From: Climacium dendroides
Lineage: Eukaryota > Streptophyta > Bryopsida > Hypnales > Climaciaceae
Direction of reading: 5' to 3'
Assembly (NCBI GenBank): GCA_950106755.1
Contig: CATNNA010000007.1
Coordinates: forward strand, 930,001-994,000
Length of the DNA: 64,000 nucleotides
Shown here: positions 35,507-48,400 of the stretch, in pieces
Layout: the number at the start of each line of letters is the position of its first letter
Numbering within the stretch: the stretch's first letter is position 1
The notes under the pieces: model-generated
Seen by the model: the letters and a program-made list of their open reading frames with translations, nothing else
Told to the model about the DNA's origin: nothing
The model's database searches: none
Made by a program: the position numbers and the translations under genes

Positions 35507-38473
35507 CTTGGCAAATGCAAATGTTGCAAGATGTCATTTTCAAATCATTTGTAACAACTTATATGATGGTCTAAATTGGAGGGGAATGTGTGAGAATTTC
35601 AAAAAGAGATCGTGGACTTGTCTTGTACTTTGACGCCCCAACCTCAAATCTCATGCACATTGCACGTCGAAATATGCAAGCAAAGAAAATGTGCAAGTTG
35701 CCAATGCTCCAAGCCTTCCTTTTGCAATTGGAAAATGGTAATTCATGGAGAAAATGTGAAGGCAATGCGTGACCAATGCAACAAAATAGAATTGGGCTTG
35801 CCTTGCACTTAGAGGGCCACAATCATTTCAATCCTCATAGACGTTGCACGATGGAAAAGGAAAGCAAGAATACTTGGCAAATGCAAATGTTGCAAGATGT
35901 CATTTTCAAATGATTTGTAACAACTTATTTGATGGTCTAAATTGGAAGGGAATGTATGAGACTTTCAAAAAGAGATCGTGGACTTGCCTTGTACTTTGAC
36001 GCCCCAACCTCAAATCTCATGCACATTGCACGTCGAAATATGCAAGCAAAGAAAATGTGCAAGTTGCCAATGCTCCAAGCCTTCCTTTTGCAATTGGAAA
36101 ATGGTAATTCATGGAGAAAATGTGAAGGCAATGCGTGACCAATGCAACAAAATAGAATTGGGCTTGCCTTGCACTTGGACGGCCACAATCATTTCAAACC
36201 TCATAGACGTTGCACGATGGAAAAGGAAAGCAAGAATACTTGACAAATGCAAATGTTGCAAGATGTCATTTTCAAATGATTTGTAACAACTTATTTGATG
36301 GTCTAAATTGGAAGGGAATGTGTGAGAATTTCAAAAAGAGATCGTGGACTTGTCTTGTACTTTGACGGCCCAACCTCAAATCTCATGCACATTGCACGTC
36401 GAAATATGCAAGCAAAGAAAATGTGCAAGTTGCCAATGCTCCAAGCCTTCCTTTTGCAATTGGAAAATGGTAATTCATGGAGAAAATGTGAAGGCAATGC
36501 GTGACCAATGCAACAAAATAGAATTGGGCTTGCCTTGCACTTAGAGGGCCACAATCATTTCAATCCTCATAGACGTTGCACGATGGAAAAGGAAAGCAAG
36601 AATACTTGGCAAATGCAAATGTTGCAAGATGTCATTTTCAAATCATTTGTAACAACTTATATGATGGTCTAAATTGGAAGGGAATGTGTGAGAATTTCAA
36701 AAAGAGATCGTGGACTTGTCTTGTACTTTGACGCCCCAACCTCAAATCTCATGCACATTGCACGTCGAAATATGCAAGCAAAGAAAATGTGCAAGTTGCC
36801 AATGCTCCAAGCCTTCCTTTTGCAATTGGAAAATGGTAATTCATGGAGAAAATGTGAAGGCAATGCGTGACCAATGCAACAAAATAGAATTGGGCTTGCC
36901 TTGCACTTAGAGGGCCACAATCATTTCAATCCTCATAGACGTTGCACGATGGAAAAGGAAAGCAAGAATAGTTGGCAAATGCAAATGTTGCAAGATGTCA
37001 TTTTCAAATGATTTGTAACAACTTATTTGATGGTCTAAATTGGAAGGGAATGTATGAGACTTTCAAAAAGAGATCGTGGACTTGCCTTGTACTTTGACGC
37101 CCCAACCTCAAATCTCATGCACATTGCACGTCGAAATATGCAAGCAAAGAAAATGTGCAAGTTGCCAATGCTCCAAGCCTTCCTTTTGCAATTGGAAAAT
37201 GGTAATTCATGGAGAAAATGTGAAGGCAATGCGTGACCAATGCAACAAAATAGAATTGGGCTTGCCTTGCACTTGGACGGCCACAATCATTTCAAACCTC
37301 ATAGACGTTGCACGATGGAAAAGGAAAGCAAGAATACTTGACAAATGCAAATGTTGCAAGATGTCATTTTCAAATGATTTGTAACAACTTATTTGATGGT
37401 CTAAATTGGAAGGGAATGTGTGAGAATTTCAAAAAGAGATCGTGGACTTGTCTTGTACTTTGACGCCCCAACCTCAAATCTCATGCACATTGCACGTCGA
37501 AATATGCAAGCAAAGAAAATGTGCAAGTTGCCAATGCTCCAAGCCTTCCTTTTGCAATTGGAAAATGGTAATTCATGGAGAAAATGTGAAGGCAATGCGT
37601 GACCAATGCAACAAAATAGAATTGGGCTTGCCTTGCACTTGGAGGGCCACAATCATATCAAACCTCCTAGATGTTGCACGTATGAATAGGAAAGCAAGAA
37701 TACTTGGCAAATGCAAATGTTGCAAGATGTCATTTTCAAATCATTTGTAACAACTTATATGATGGTCTAAATTGGAAGGGAATGTGTGAGAATTTCAAAA
37801 AGAGATCGTGGACTTGTCTTGTACTTTGACGCCCCAACCTCAAATCTCATGCACATTGCACGTCGAAATATGCAAGCAAAGAAAATGTGCAAGTTGCCAA
37901 TGCTCCAAGCCTTCCTTTTGCAATTGGAAAATGGTAATTCATGGAGAAAATGTGAAGGCAATGCGTGACCAATGCAACAAAATAGAATTGGGCTTGCCTT
38001 GCACTTGGAGGGCCACAATCATTTCCGTCCTCATAGACGTTGCACGATGGAAAAGGAAAGCAAGAATACTTGGCAAATGCAAATGTTGCAAGATGTCATT
38101 TTCAAATGATTTGTAACAACTTATATGATGGTCTAAATTGGAAGGGAATGTGTGAGAATTTCAAAAAGAGATCGTCGACTTGTCTTGTACTTTGACGCCC
38201 CAACCTCAAATCTCATGCACATTGCACGTCGAAATATGCAAGCAAAGAAAATGTGCAAGTTGCCAATGCTCCAAGCCTTCCTTTTGCAATTGGAAAATGG
38301 TAATTCATGGAGAAAATGTGAAGGCAATGCGTGACCAATGCAACAAAATAGAATTGGGCTTGCCTTGCACTTGGAGGGCCACAATCATTTCCGTCCTCAT
38401 AGACGTTGCACGATGGAAAAGGAAAGCAAGAATACTTGGCAAATGCAAATGTTGCAAGATGTCATTTTCAAAT
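35290..38473 (+). repeat. Copy 2 of the 3184-bp duplicated segment
   Basis: Second copy of 31630-34813, exactly ten units downstream. It begins inside the hybrid unit 35141-35506 and ends just before the C of CAAATCATTTG at 38474. The order of eight distinct unit types is unchanged. Confidence 0.85.
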
Positions 38474-40760
38474 CATTTGTAACAACTTATTTGATGGTCT
38501 AAATTGGAAGGGAATGTGTGAGAATTTCAAAAAGAGATCGTGGACTTGTCTTGTACTTTGACGCCCCAACCTCAAATCTCATGCACATTGCACGTCGAAA
38601 TATGCAAGCAAAGAAAATGTGCAAGTTGCCAATGCTCCAAGCCTTCCTTTTGCAATTGGAAAATGGTAATTCATGGAGAAAATGTGAAGGCAATGCGTGA
38701 CCAATGCAACAAAATAGAATTGGGCTTGCCTTGTTCTTGGAGGGCCACAATCATTTCCGTCCTCATAGACGTTGCACGATGGAAAAGAAAAGCAAGAATA
38801 CTTGGCAAATGCAAATGTTGCAAGATGTCATTTTCAAATCATTTGTAACAACTTATATGATGGTCTAAATTGGAAGGGAATGTGTGAGAATTTCAAAAAG
38901 AGATCGTGGACTTGTCTTGTACTTTGACGGCCCAACCTCAAATCTCATGCACATTGCACATCGAAATATGCAAGCAAAGAAAATGTGCAAGTTGCCAATG
39001 CTCCAAGCCTTCCTTTTGCAATTGGAAAATGGTAATTCATGGAGAAAATGTGAAGGCAATGCGTGACCAATGCAACAAAATAGAATTGGGCTTGCCTTGC
39101 ACTTGGAGGGCCACAATCATATCAAACCTCCTAGATGTTGCACGATGGAAAAGGAAAGCAAGAATACTTGACAACTGCAAATGTTGCAAGATGTCATTTT
39201 CAAATCATTTGTAACAACTTATTTGATGGTCTAAATTGGAAGGAAATGTGTGAGAATTTCAAAAAGAGATCGTGGACTTGTCTTGTACTTTGACGCCCCA
39301 ACCTCAAATCTCATGCACATTGCACGTCGAAATATGCAAGCAAAGAAAATGTGCAAGTTGCCAATGCTCCAAGCCTTCCTTTTGCAATTGGAAAATGGTA
39401 ATTCATGGAGAAAATGTGAAGGCAATGCGTGACCAATGCAACAAAATAGAATTGGGCTTGCCTTGCACTTGGAGGGCCACAATCATATCAAACCTCCTAG
39501 ATGTTGCACGATGGAAAAGGAAAGCAAGAATACTTGACAACTGCAAATGTTGCAAGATGTCATTTTCAAATCATTTGTAACAACTTATTTGATGGTCTAA
39601 ATTGGAAGGAAATGTGTGAGAATTTCAAAAAGAGATCGTGGACTTGTCTTGTACTTTGACGCCCCAACCTCAAATCTCATGCACATTGCACGTCGAAATA
39701 TGCAAGCAAAAAAAATGTGCAAGTTGCCAATGCTCCAAGCCTTCCTTTTGCAATTGGAAAATGGTAATTCATGGAGAAAATGTGAAGGCAATGCGTGACC
39801 AATGCAACAAAATAGAATTGGGCTTGCCTTGCACTTGGAGGGCCACAATCATTTCAATCCTCATAGACGTTGCACGATGGAAAAGGAAAGCAAGCATACT
39901 TGGCAAATGCAAATGTTGCAAGATGTCATTTTCAAATGATTTGTAACAACTTATATGATGGTCTAAATTGGAAGGGAATGTGTGAGAATTTCAAAAAGAG
40001 ATCGTGGACTTGCCTTGTACTTTGACGCCCCAACCTCAAATCTCATGCACATTGCACGTCGAAATATGCAAGCAAAGAAAATGTGCAAGTTGCCAATGCT
40101 CCAAGCCTTCCTTTTGCAATTGGAAAATGGTAATTCATGGAGAAAATGTGAAGGCAATGCGTGACCAATGCAACAAAATAGAATTGGGCTTGCCTTGCAC
40201 TTCGAGGGCCACAATCATTTCAATCCTCATAGACGTTGCACGATGGAAAAGGAAAGCAAGAATACTTGGCAAATGCAAATGTTGCAAGATGTCATTTTCA
40301 AATGATTTGTAACAATTTATTTGATGGTCTAAATTGGAAGGGAATGTGTGAGAATTTCAAAAAGAGATCGTGGACTTGTCTTGTACTTTGACGCCCCAAC
40401 CTCAAATCTCATGCACATTGCACGTCGAAATATGCAAGCAAAGAAGTTGTGCAAGTTGCCAATGCTCCAAGCCTTCCTTTTGCAATTGGAAAATGGTAAT
40501 TCATGGAGAAAATGTGAAGGCAATGCGTGACCAATGCAACAAAATAGAATTGGGCTTGCCTTGCACTTCGAGGGCCACAATCATATCAAACCTCCTAGAT
40601 GTTGCACGTAGGAATAGGAAAGCAAGCATACTTGGCAAATGCAAATGTTGCAAGATGTCATTTTCAAATCATTTGTAACAATTTATTTGATGGTCTAAAT
40701 TGGAAGGGAATGTGTGAGAATTTCAAAAAGAGATCGTGGAATTGTCTTGTACTTTGACGC

Positions 40761-42430
40761 CCCAACCTCAAATCTCATGCACATTGCACGTCGAAATATG
40801 CAAGCAAAGAAAATGTGCAAGTTGCCAATGCTCCAAGCCTTCCTTTTGCAATTGGAAAATGGTAATTCATGGAGAAAATGTGAAGGCAATGCGTGACCAA
40901 TGCAACAAAATAGAATTGGGCTTGCCTTGCACTTGGAGGGCCACAATCATATCAAACCTCATAGACGTTGCACGATGGAAAAGGAAAGCAAGAATACTTG
41001 GCAAATGCAAATGTTGCAAGATGTCATTTTCAAATGATTTGTAACAACTTATTTGATGGTCTAAATTGGAAGGAAATGTGTGAGAATTTCAAAAAGAGAT
41101 CGTGGACTTGTCTTGTACTTTGACGCCCCAACCTCAAATCTCATGCACATTGCACGTCGAAATATGCAAGCAAAGAAAATGTACAAGTTGCCAATGCTCC
41201 AAGCCTTCCTTTTGCAATTGGAAAATGGTAATTCATGGAGAAAATGTGAAGGCAATGCGTGACCAATGCAACAAAATAGAATTGGGCTTGCCTTGCACTT
41301 GGAGGGCCACAATCATTTCAAACCTCATAGACGTTGCACGATGGAAAAGGAAAGCAAGAATACTTGACAAATGCAAATGTTGCAAGATGTCATTTTCAAA
41401 TGATTTGTAACAACTTATTTGATGGTCTAAATTGGAAGGGAATGTGTGAGAATTTCAAAAAGAGATCGTGGACTTGTCTTGTACTTTGACGGCCCAACCT
41501 CAAATCTCATGCACATTGCACGTCGAAATATGCAAGCAAAGAAAATGTGCAAGTTGCCAATGCTCCAAGCCTTCCTTTTGCAATTGGAAAATGGTAATTC
41601 ATGGAGAAAATGTGAAGGCAATGCGTGACCAATGCAACAAAATAGAATTGGGCTTGCCTTGCACTTGGAGGGCCACAATCATATCAAACCTCATAGACGT
41701 TGCACGATGGAAAAGGAAAGCAAGAATACTTGGCAAATGCAAATGTTGCAAGATGTCATTTTCAAATGATTTGTAACAACTTATTTGATGGTCTAAATTG
41801 GAAGGAAATGTGTGAGAATTTCAAAAAGAGATCGTGGACTTGTCTTGTACTTTGACGCCCCAACCTCAAATCTCATGCACATTGCACGTCGAAATATGCA
41901 AGCAAAGAAAATGTACAAGTTGCCAATGCTCCAAGCCTTCCTTTTGCAATTGGAAAATGGTAATTCATGGAGAAAATGTGAAGGCAATGCGTGACCAATG
42001 CAACAAAATAGAATTGGGCTTGCCTTGCACTTGGAGGGCCACAATCATTTCAAACCTCATAGACGTTGCACGATGGAAAAGGAAAGCAAGAATACTTGAC
42101 AAATGCAAATGTTGCAAGATGTCATTTTCAAATGATTTGTAACAACTTATTTGATGGTCTAAATTGGAAGGGAATGTGTGAGAATTTCAAAAAGAGATCG
42201 TGGACTTGTCTTGTACTTTGACGGCCCAACCTCAAATCTCATGCACATTGCACGTCGAAATATGCAAGCAAAGAAAATGTGCAAGTTGCCAATGCTCCAA
42301 GCCTTCCTTTTGCAATTGGAAAATGGTAATTCATGGAGAAAATGTGAAGGCAATGCGTGACCAATGCAACAAAATAGAATTGGGCTTGCCTTGCACTTGG
42401 AGGGCCACAATCATATCAAACCTCATAGAC
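40761..42430 (+). repeat. Overlapping two-unit (732-bp) tandem duplication
   Basis: Positions 40761-41698 match 41493-42430 at a 732-bp offset. The repeated pair is a GTACAAG unit with CTTGAC followed by a GACGGCCC unit with CAAACCTCATAG. The match is bounded by C/G at 40760/41492 and by GACGTTG/GACAATG at 41699/42431, where the first deleted unit follows. Confidence 0.82.
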
Positions 42431-42460
42431 AATGCACGATGGAAAAGGAAAGCAAGCATA

Positions 42461-45400
42461 CTAAATGCAAATGTTGCAAGATGTCATTTTCAAATGATTT
42501 GTAACAACTTATATGATGGTCTAAATTGGAAGGGAATGTGTGAGAATTTCAAAAAGAGATCAAGGACTTGTCTTGTACTTTGACGCCCCAACCTCAAATC
42601 TCATGCACATTGCACGTCGAAATATGCAAGCAAAAAAAATGTGCAAGTTGCCAATGCTCCAAGCCTTCCTTTTGCAATTGGAAAATGGTAATTCATGGAG
42701 AAAATGTGAAGGCAATGCGTGACCAATGCAACAAAATAGAATTGGGCTTGCCTTGCACTTAGAGGGCCACAATCATTTCAATCCTCATAGACGTTGCACG
42801 ATGGAAAAGGAAAGCAAGCATACTTGGCAAATGCAAATGTTGCAAGATGTCATTTTCAAATCATTTGTAACAACTTATATGATGGTCTAAATTGGAAGGG
42901 AATGTGTGAGAATTTCAAAAAGAGATCGTGGACTTGCCTTGTACTTTGACGCCCCAACCTCAAATCTCATGCACATTGCACGTCGAAATATGCAAGCAAA
43001 AAAAATGTGCAAGTTGCCAATGCTCCAAGCCTTCCTTTTGCAATTGGAAAATGGTAATTCATGGAGAAAATGTGAAGGCAATGCGTGACCAATGCAACAA
43101 AATAGAATTGGGCTTGCCTTGCACTTGGAGGGCCACAATCATTTCAATCCTCATAGACGTTGCACGATGGAAAAGGAAAGCAAGCATACTTGGCAAATGC
43201 AAATGTTGCAAGATGTCATTTTCAAATGATTTGTAACAACTTATATGATGGTCTAAATTGGAAGGGAATGTGTGAGAATTTCAAAAAGAGATCGTGGACT
43301 TGCCTTGTACTTTGACGCCCCAACCTCAAATCTCATGCACATTGCACGTCGAAATATGCAAGCAAAGAAAATGTGCAAGTTGCCAATGCTCCAAGCCTTC
43401 CTTTTGCAATTGGAAAATGGTAATTCATGGAGAAAATGTGAAGGCAATGCGTGACCAATGCAACAAAATAGAATTGGGCTTGCCTTGCACTTCGAGGGCC
43501 ACAATCATTTCCGTCCTCATAGACGTTGCACGATGGAAAAGGAAAGCAAGAATACTTGGCAAATGCAAATGTTGCAAGATGTCATTTTCAAATGATTTGT
43601 AACAATTTATTTGATGGTCTAAATTGGAAGGGAATGTGTGAGAATTTCAAAAAGAGATCGTGGACTTGTCTTGTACTTTGACGCCCCAACCTCAAATCTC
43701 ATGCACATTGCACGTCGAAATATGCAAGCAAAGAAGTTGTGCAAGTTGCCAATGCTCCAAGCCTTCCTTTTGCAATTGGAAAATGGTAATTCATGGAGAA
43801 AATGTGAAGGCAATGCGTGACCAATGCAACAAAATAGAATTGGGCTTGCCTTGCACTTGGAGGGCCACAATCATATCAAACCTCATAGACAATGCACGAT
43901 GGAAAAGGAAAGCAAGCATACTAAATGCAAATGTTGCAAGATGTCATTTTCAAATGATTTGTAACAATTTATTTGATGGTCTAAATTGGAAGGGAATGTG
44001 TGAGAATTTCAAAAAGAGATCGTGGACTTGTCTTGTACTTTGACGCCCCAACCTCAAATCTCATGCACATTGCACGTCGAAATATGCAAGCAAAAAAAAT
44101 GTGCAAGTTGCCAATGCTCCAAGCCTTCCTTTTGCAATTGGAAAATGGTAATTCATGGAGAAAATGTGAAGGCAATGCGTGACCAATGCAACAAAATAGA
44201 ATTGGGCTTGCCTTGCACTTGGAGGGCCACAATCATTTCCGTCCTCATAGACGTTGCACGATGGAAAAGGAAAGCAAGCATACTTGGCAAATGCAAATGT
44301 TGCAAGATGTCATTTTCAAATGATTTGTAACAACTTATATGATGGTCTAAATTGGAAGGGAATGTGTGAGAATTTCAAAAAGAGATCGTGGACTTGCCTT
44401 GTACTTTGACGCCCCAACCTCAAATCTCATGCACATTGCACGTCGAAATATGCAAGCAAAGAAGTTGTGCAAGTTGCCAATGCTCCAAGCCTTCCTTTTG
44501 CAATTGGAAAATGGTAATTCATGGAGAAAATGTGAAGGCAATGCGTGACCAATGCAACAAAATAGAATTGGGCTTGCCTTGCACTTGGAGGGCCACAATC
44601 ATATCAAACCTCATAGACAATGCACGATGGAAAAGGAAAGCAAGCATACTAAATGCAAATGTTGCAAGATGTCATTTTCAAATGATTTGTAACAATTTAT
44701 TTGATGGTCTAAATTGGAAGGGAATGTGTGAGAATTTCAAAAAGAGATCGTGGACTTGTCTTGTACTTTGACGCCCCAACCTCAAATCTCATGCACATTG
44801 CACGTCGAAATATGCAAGCAAAAAAAATGTGCAAGTTGCCAATGCTCCAAGCCTTCCTTTTGCAATTGGAAAATGGTAATTCATGGAGAAAATGTGAAGG
44901 CAATGCGTGACCAATGCAACAAAATAGAATTGGGCTTGCCTTGCACTTGGAGGGCCACAATCATTTCAATCCTCCTAGATGTTGCACGTAGGAATAGGAA
45001 AGCAAGAATACTTGGCAAATGCAAATGTTGCAAGATGTCATTTTCAAATGATTTGTAACAATTTATTTGATGGTCTAAATTGGAAGGGAATGTGTGAGAA
45101 TTTCAAAAAGAGATCGTGGACTTGTCTTGTACTTTGACGCCCCAACCTCAAATCTCATGCACATTGCACGTCGAAATATGCAAGCAAAGAAAATGTGCAA
45201 GTTGCCAATGCTCCAAGCCTTCCTTTTGCAATTGGAAAATGGTAATTCATGGAGAAAATGTGAAGGCAATGCGTGACCAATGCAACAAAATAGAATTGGG
45301 CTTGCCTTGCACTTCGAGGGCCACAATCATTTCAATCCTCATAGACGTTGCACGTAGGAATAGGAAAGCAAGAATACTTGGCAAATGCAAATGTTGCAAG

Positions 45401-48400
45401 ATGTCATTTTCAAATCATTTGTAACAACTTATTTGATGGTCTAAATTGGAAGGGAATGTGTGAGAATTTCAAAAAGAGATCAAGGACTTGTCTTGTACTT
45501 TGACGCCCCAACCTCAAATCTCATGCACATTGCACATCGAAATATGCAAGCAAAGAAAATGTGCAAGTTGCCAATGCTCCAAGCCTTCCTTTTGCAATTG
45601 GAAAATGGTAATTCATGGAGAAAATGTGAAGGCAATGCGTGACCAATGCAACAAAATAGAATTGGGCTTGCCTTGCACTTAGAGGGCCACAATCATTTCA
45701 ATCCTCATAGACGTTGCACGATGGAAAAGGAAAGCAAGCATACTTGGCAAATGCAAATGTTGCAAGATGTCATTTTCAAATGATTTGTAACAACTTATAT
45801 GATGGTCTAAATTGGAAGGGAATGTGTGAGAATTTCAAAAAGAGATCGTGGACTTGCCTTGTACTTTGACGCCCCAACCTCAAATCTCATGCACATTGCA
45901 CGTCGAAATATGCAAGCAAAGAAAATGTGCAAGTTGCCAATGCTCCAAGCCTTCCTTTTGCAATTGGAAAATGGTAATTCATGGAGAAAATGTGAAGGCA
46001 ATGCGTGACCAATGCAACAAAATAGAATTGGGCTTGCCTTGCACTTCGAGGGCCACAATCATTTCCGTCCTCATAGACGTTGCACGATGGAAAAGGAAAG
46101 CAAGAATACTTGGCAAATGCAAATGTTGCAAGATGTCATTTTCAAATGATTTGTAACAATTTATTTGATGGTCTAAATTGGAAGGGAATGTGTGAGAATT
46201 TCAAAAAGAGATCGTGGACTTGTCTTGTACTTTGACGCCCCAACCTCAAATCTCATGCACATTGCACGTCGAAATATGCAAGCAAAGAAGTTGTGCAAGT
46301 TGCCAATGCTCCAAGCCTTCCTTTTGCAATTGGAAAATGGTAATTCATGGAGAAAATGTGAAGGCAATGCGTGACCAATGCAACAAAATAGAATTGGGCT
46401 TGCCTTGCACTTGGAGGGCCACAATCATATCAAACCTCATAGACAATGCACGATGGAAAAGGAAAGCAAGCATACTAAATGCAAATGTTGCAAGATGTCA
46501 TTTTCAAATGATTTGTAACAATTTATTTGATGGTCTAAATTGGAAGGGAATGTGTGAGAATTTCAAAAAGAGATCGTGGACTTGTCTTGTACTTTGACGC
46601 CCCAACCTCAAATCTCATGCACATTGCACGTCGAAATATGCAAGCAAAGAAAATGTGCAAGTTGCCAATGCTCCAAGCCTTCCTTTTGCAATTGGAAAAT
46701 GGTAATTCATGGAGAAAATGTGAAGGCAATGCGTGACCAATGCAACAAAATAGAATTGGGCTTGCCTTGCACTTCGAGGGCCACAATCATTTCAATCCTC
46801 ATAGACGTTGCACGTAGGAATAGGAAAGCAAGAATACTTGGCAAATGCAAATGTTGCAAGATGTCATTTTCAAATCATTTGTAACAACTTATTTGATGGT
46901 CTAAATTGGAAGGGAATGTGTGAGAATTTCAAAAAGAGATCAAGGACTTGTCTTGTACTTTGACGCCCCAACCTCAAATCTCATGCACATTGCACATCGA
47001 AATATGCAAGCAAAGAAAATGTGCAAGTTGCCAATGCTCCAAGCCTTCCTTTTGCAATTGGAAAATGGTAATTCATGGAGAAAATGTGAAGGCAATGCGT
47101 GACCAATGCAACAAAATAGAATTGGGCTTGCCTTGCACTTCGAGGGCCACAATCATTTCAATCCTCATAGACGTTGCACGATGGAAAAGGAAAGCAAGCA
47201 TACTTGGCAAATGCAAATGTTGCAAGATGTCATTTTCAAATGATTTGTAACAATTTATTTGATGGTCTAAATTGGAAGGGAATGTGTGAGAATTTCAAAA
47301 AGAGATCGTGGACTTGTCTTGTACTTTGACGCCCCAACCTCAAATCTCATGCACATTGCACGTCGAAATATGCAAGCAAAAAAAATGTGCAAGTTGCCAA
47401 TGCTCCAAGCCTTCCTTTTGCAATTGGAAAATGGTAATTCATGGAGAAAATGTGAAGGCAATGCGTGACCAATGCAACAAAATAGAATTGGGCTTGCCTT
47501 GCACTTGGAGGGCCACAATCATTTCAATCCTCCTAGATGTTGCACGTAGGAATAGGAAAGCAAGAATACTTGGCAAATGCAAATGTTGCAAGATGTCATT
47601 TTCAAATGATTTATAACAATTTATTTGATGGTCTAAATTGGAAGGGAATGTGTGAGAATTTCAAAAAGAGATCGTGGACTTGTCTTGTACTTTGACGCCC
47701 CAACCTCAAATCTCATGCACATTGCACGTCGAAATATGCAAGCAAAGAAAATGTGCAAGTTGCCAATGCTCCAAGCCTTCCTTTTGCAATTGGAAAATGG
47801 TAATTCATGGAGAAAATGTGAAGGCAATGCGTGACCAATGCAACAAAATAGAATTGGGCTTGCCTTGCACTTCGAGGGCCACAATCATTTCAATCCTCAT
47901 AGACGTTGCACGTAGGAATAGGAAAGCAAGAATACTTGGCAAATGCAAATGTTGCAAGATGTCATTTTCAAATCATTTGTAACAACTTATTTGATGGTCT
48001 AAATTGGAAGGGAATGTGTGAGAATTTCAAAAAGAGATCAAGGACTTGTCTTGTACTTTGACGCCCCAACCTCAAATCTCATGCACATTGCACATCGAAA
48101 TATGCAAGCAAAGAAAATGTGCAAGTTGCCAATGCTCCAAGCCTTCCTTTTGCAATTGGAAAATGGTAATTCATGGAGAAAATGTGAAGGCAATGCGTGA
48201 CCAATGCAACAAAATAGAATTGGGCTTGCCTTGCACTTAGAGGGCCACAATCATTTCAATCCTCATAGACGTTGCACGATGGAAAAGGAAAGCAAGAATA
48301 CTTGGCAAATGCAAATGTTGCAAGATGTCATTTTCAAATGATTTGTAACAACTTATTTGATGGTCTAAATTGGAAGGGAATGTGTGAGAATTTCAAAAAG

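Larger units (their letters stand above)
29651..38800 (+). repeat. Zone V: 25 units, with a ~3.2-kb internal duplication
   Basis: Marker types are units with GTATGAGACTTTC and TTGCCTTGTAC (starting 30017, 30749, 32213, 33311, 35873, 36971), units with AATAGTTGG (near 30749, 33310, 36970), units with GTATGAATAGG (33677, 37337) and units in which GATCGTGG became GATCGTCG, creating a SalI site (34514, 34880, 35246, 38174). A run of eight unit types is present twice at a 3660-bp offset. The last unit (38435) has TTGTTCTTGG and AAAAGAAAAG as private changes. Confidence 0.9.

Noticed and set aside
39709..39718. A8 run in GCAAAAAAAATG units as a microsatellite
   Set aside because: It comes from one G-to-A change within AAAGAAAA, has a constant length in its six units and shows no slippage.
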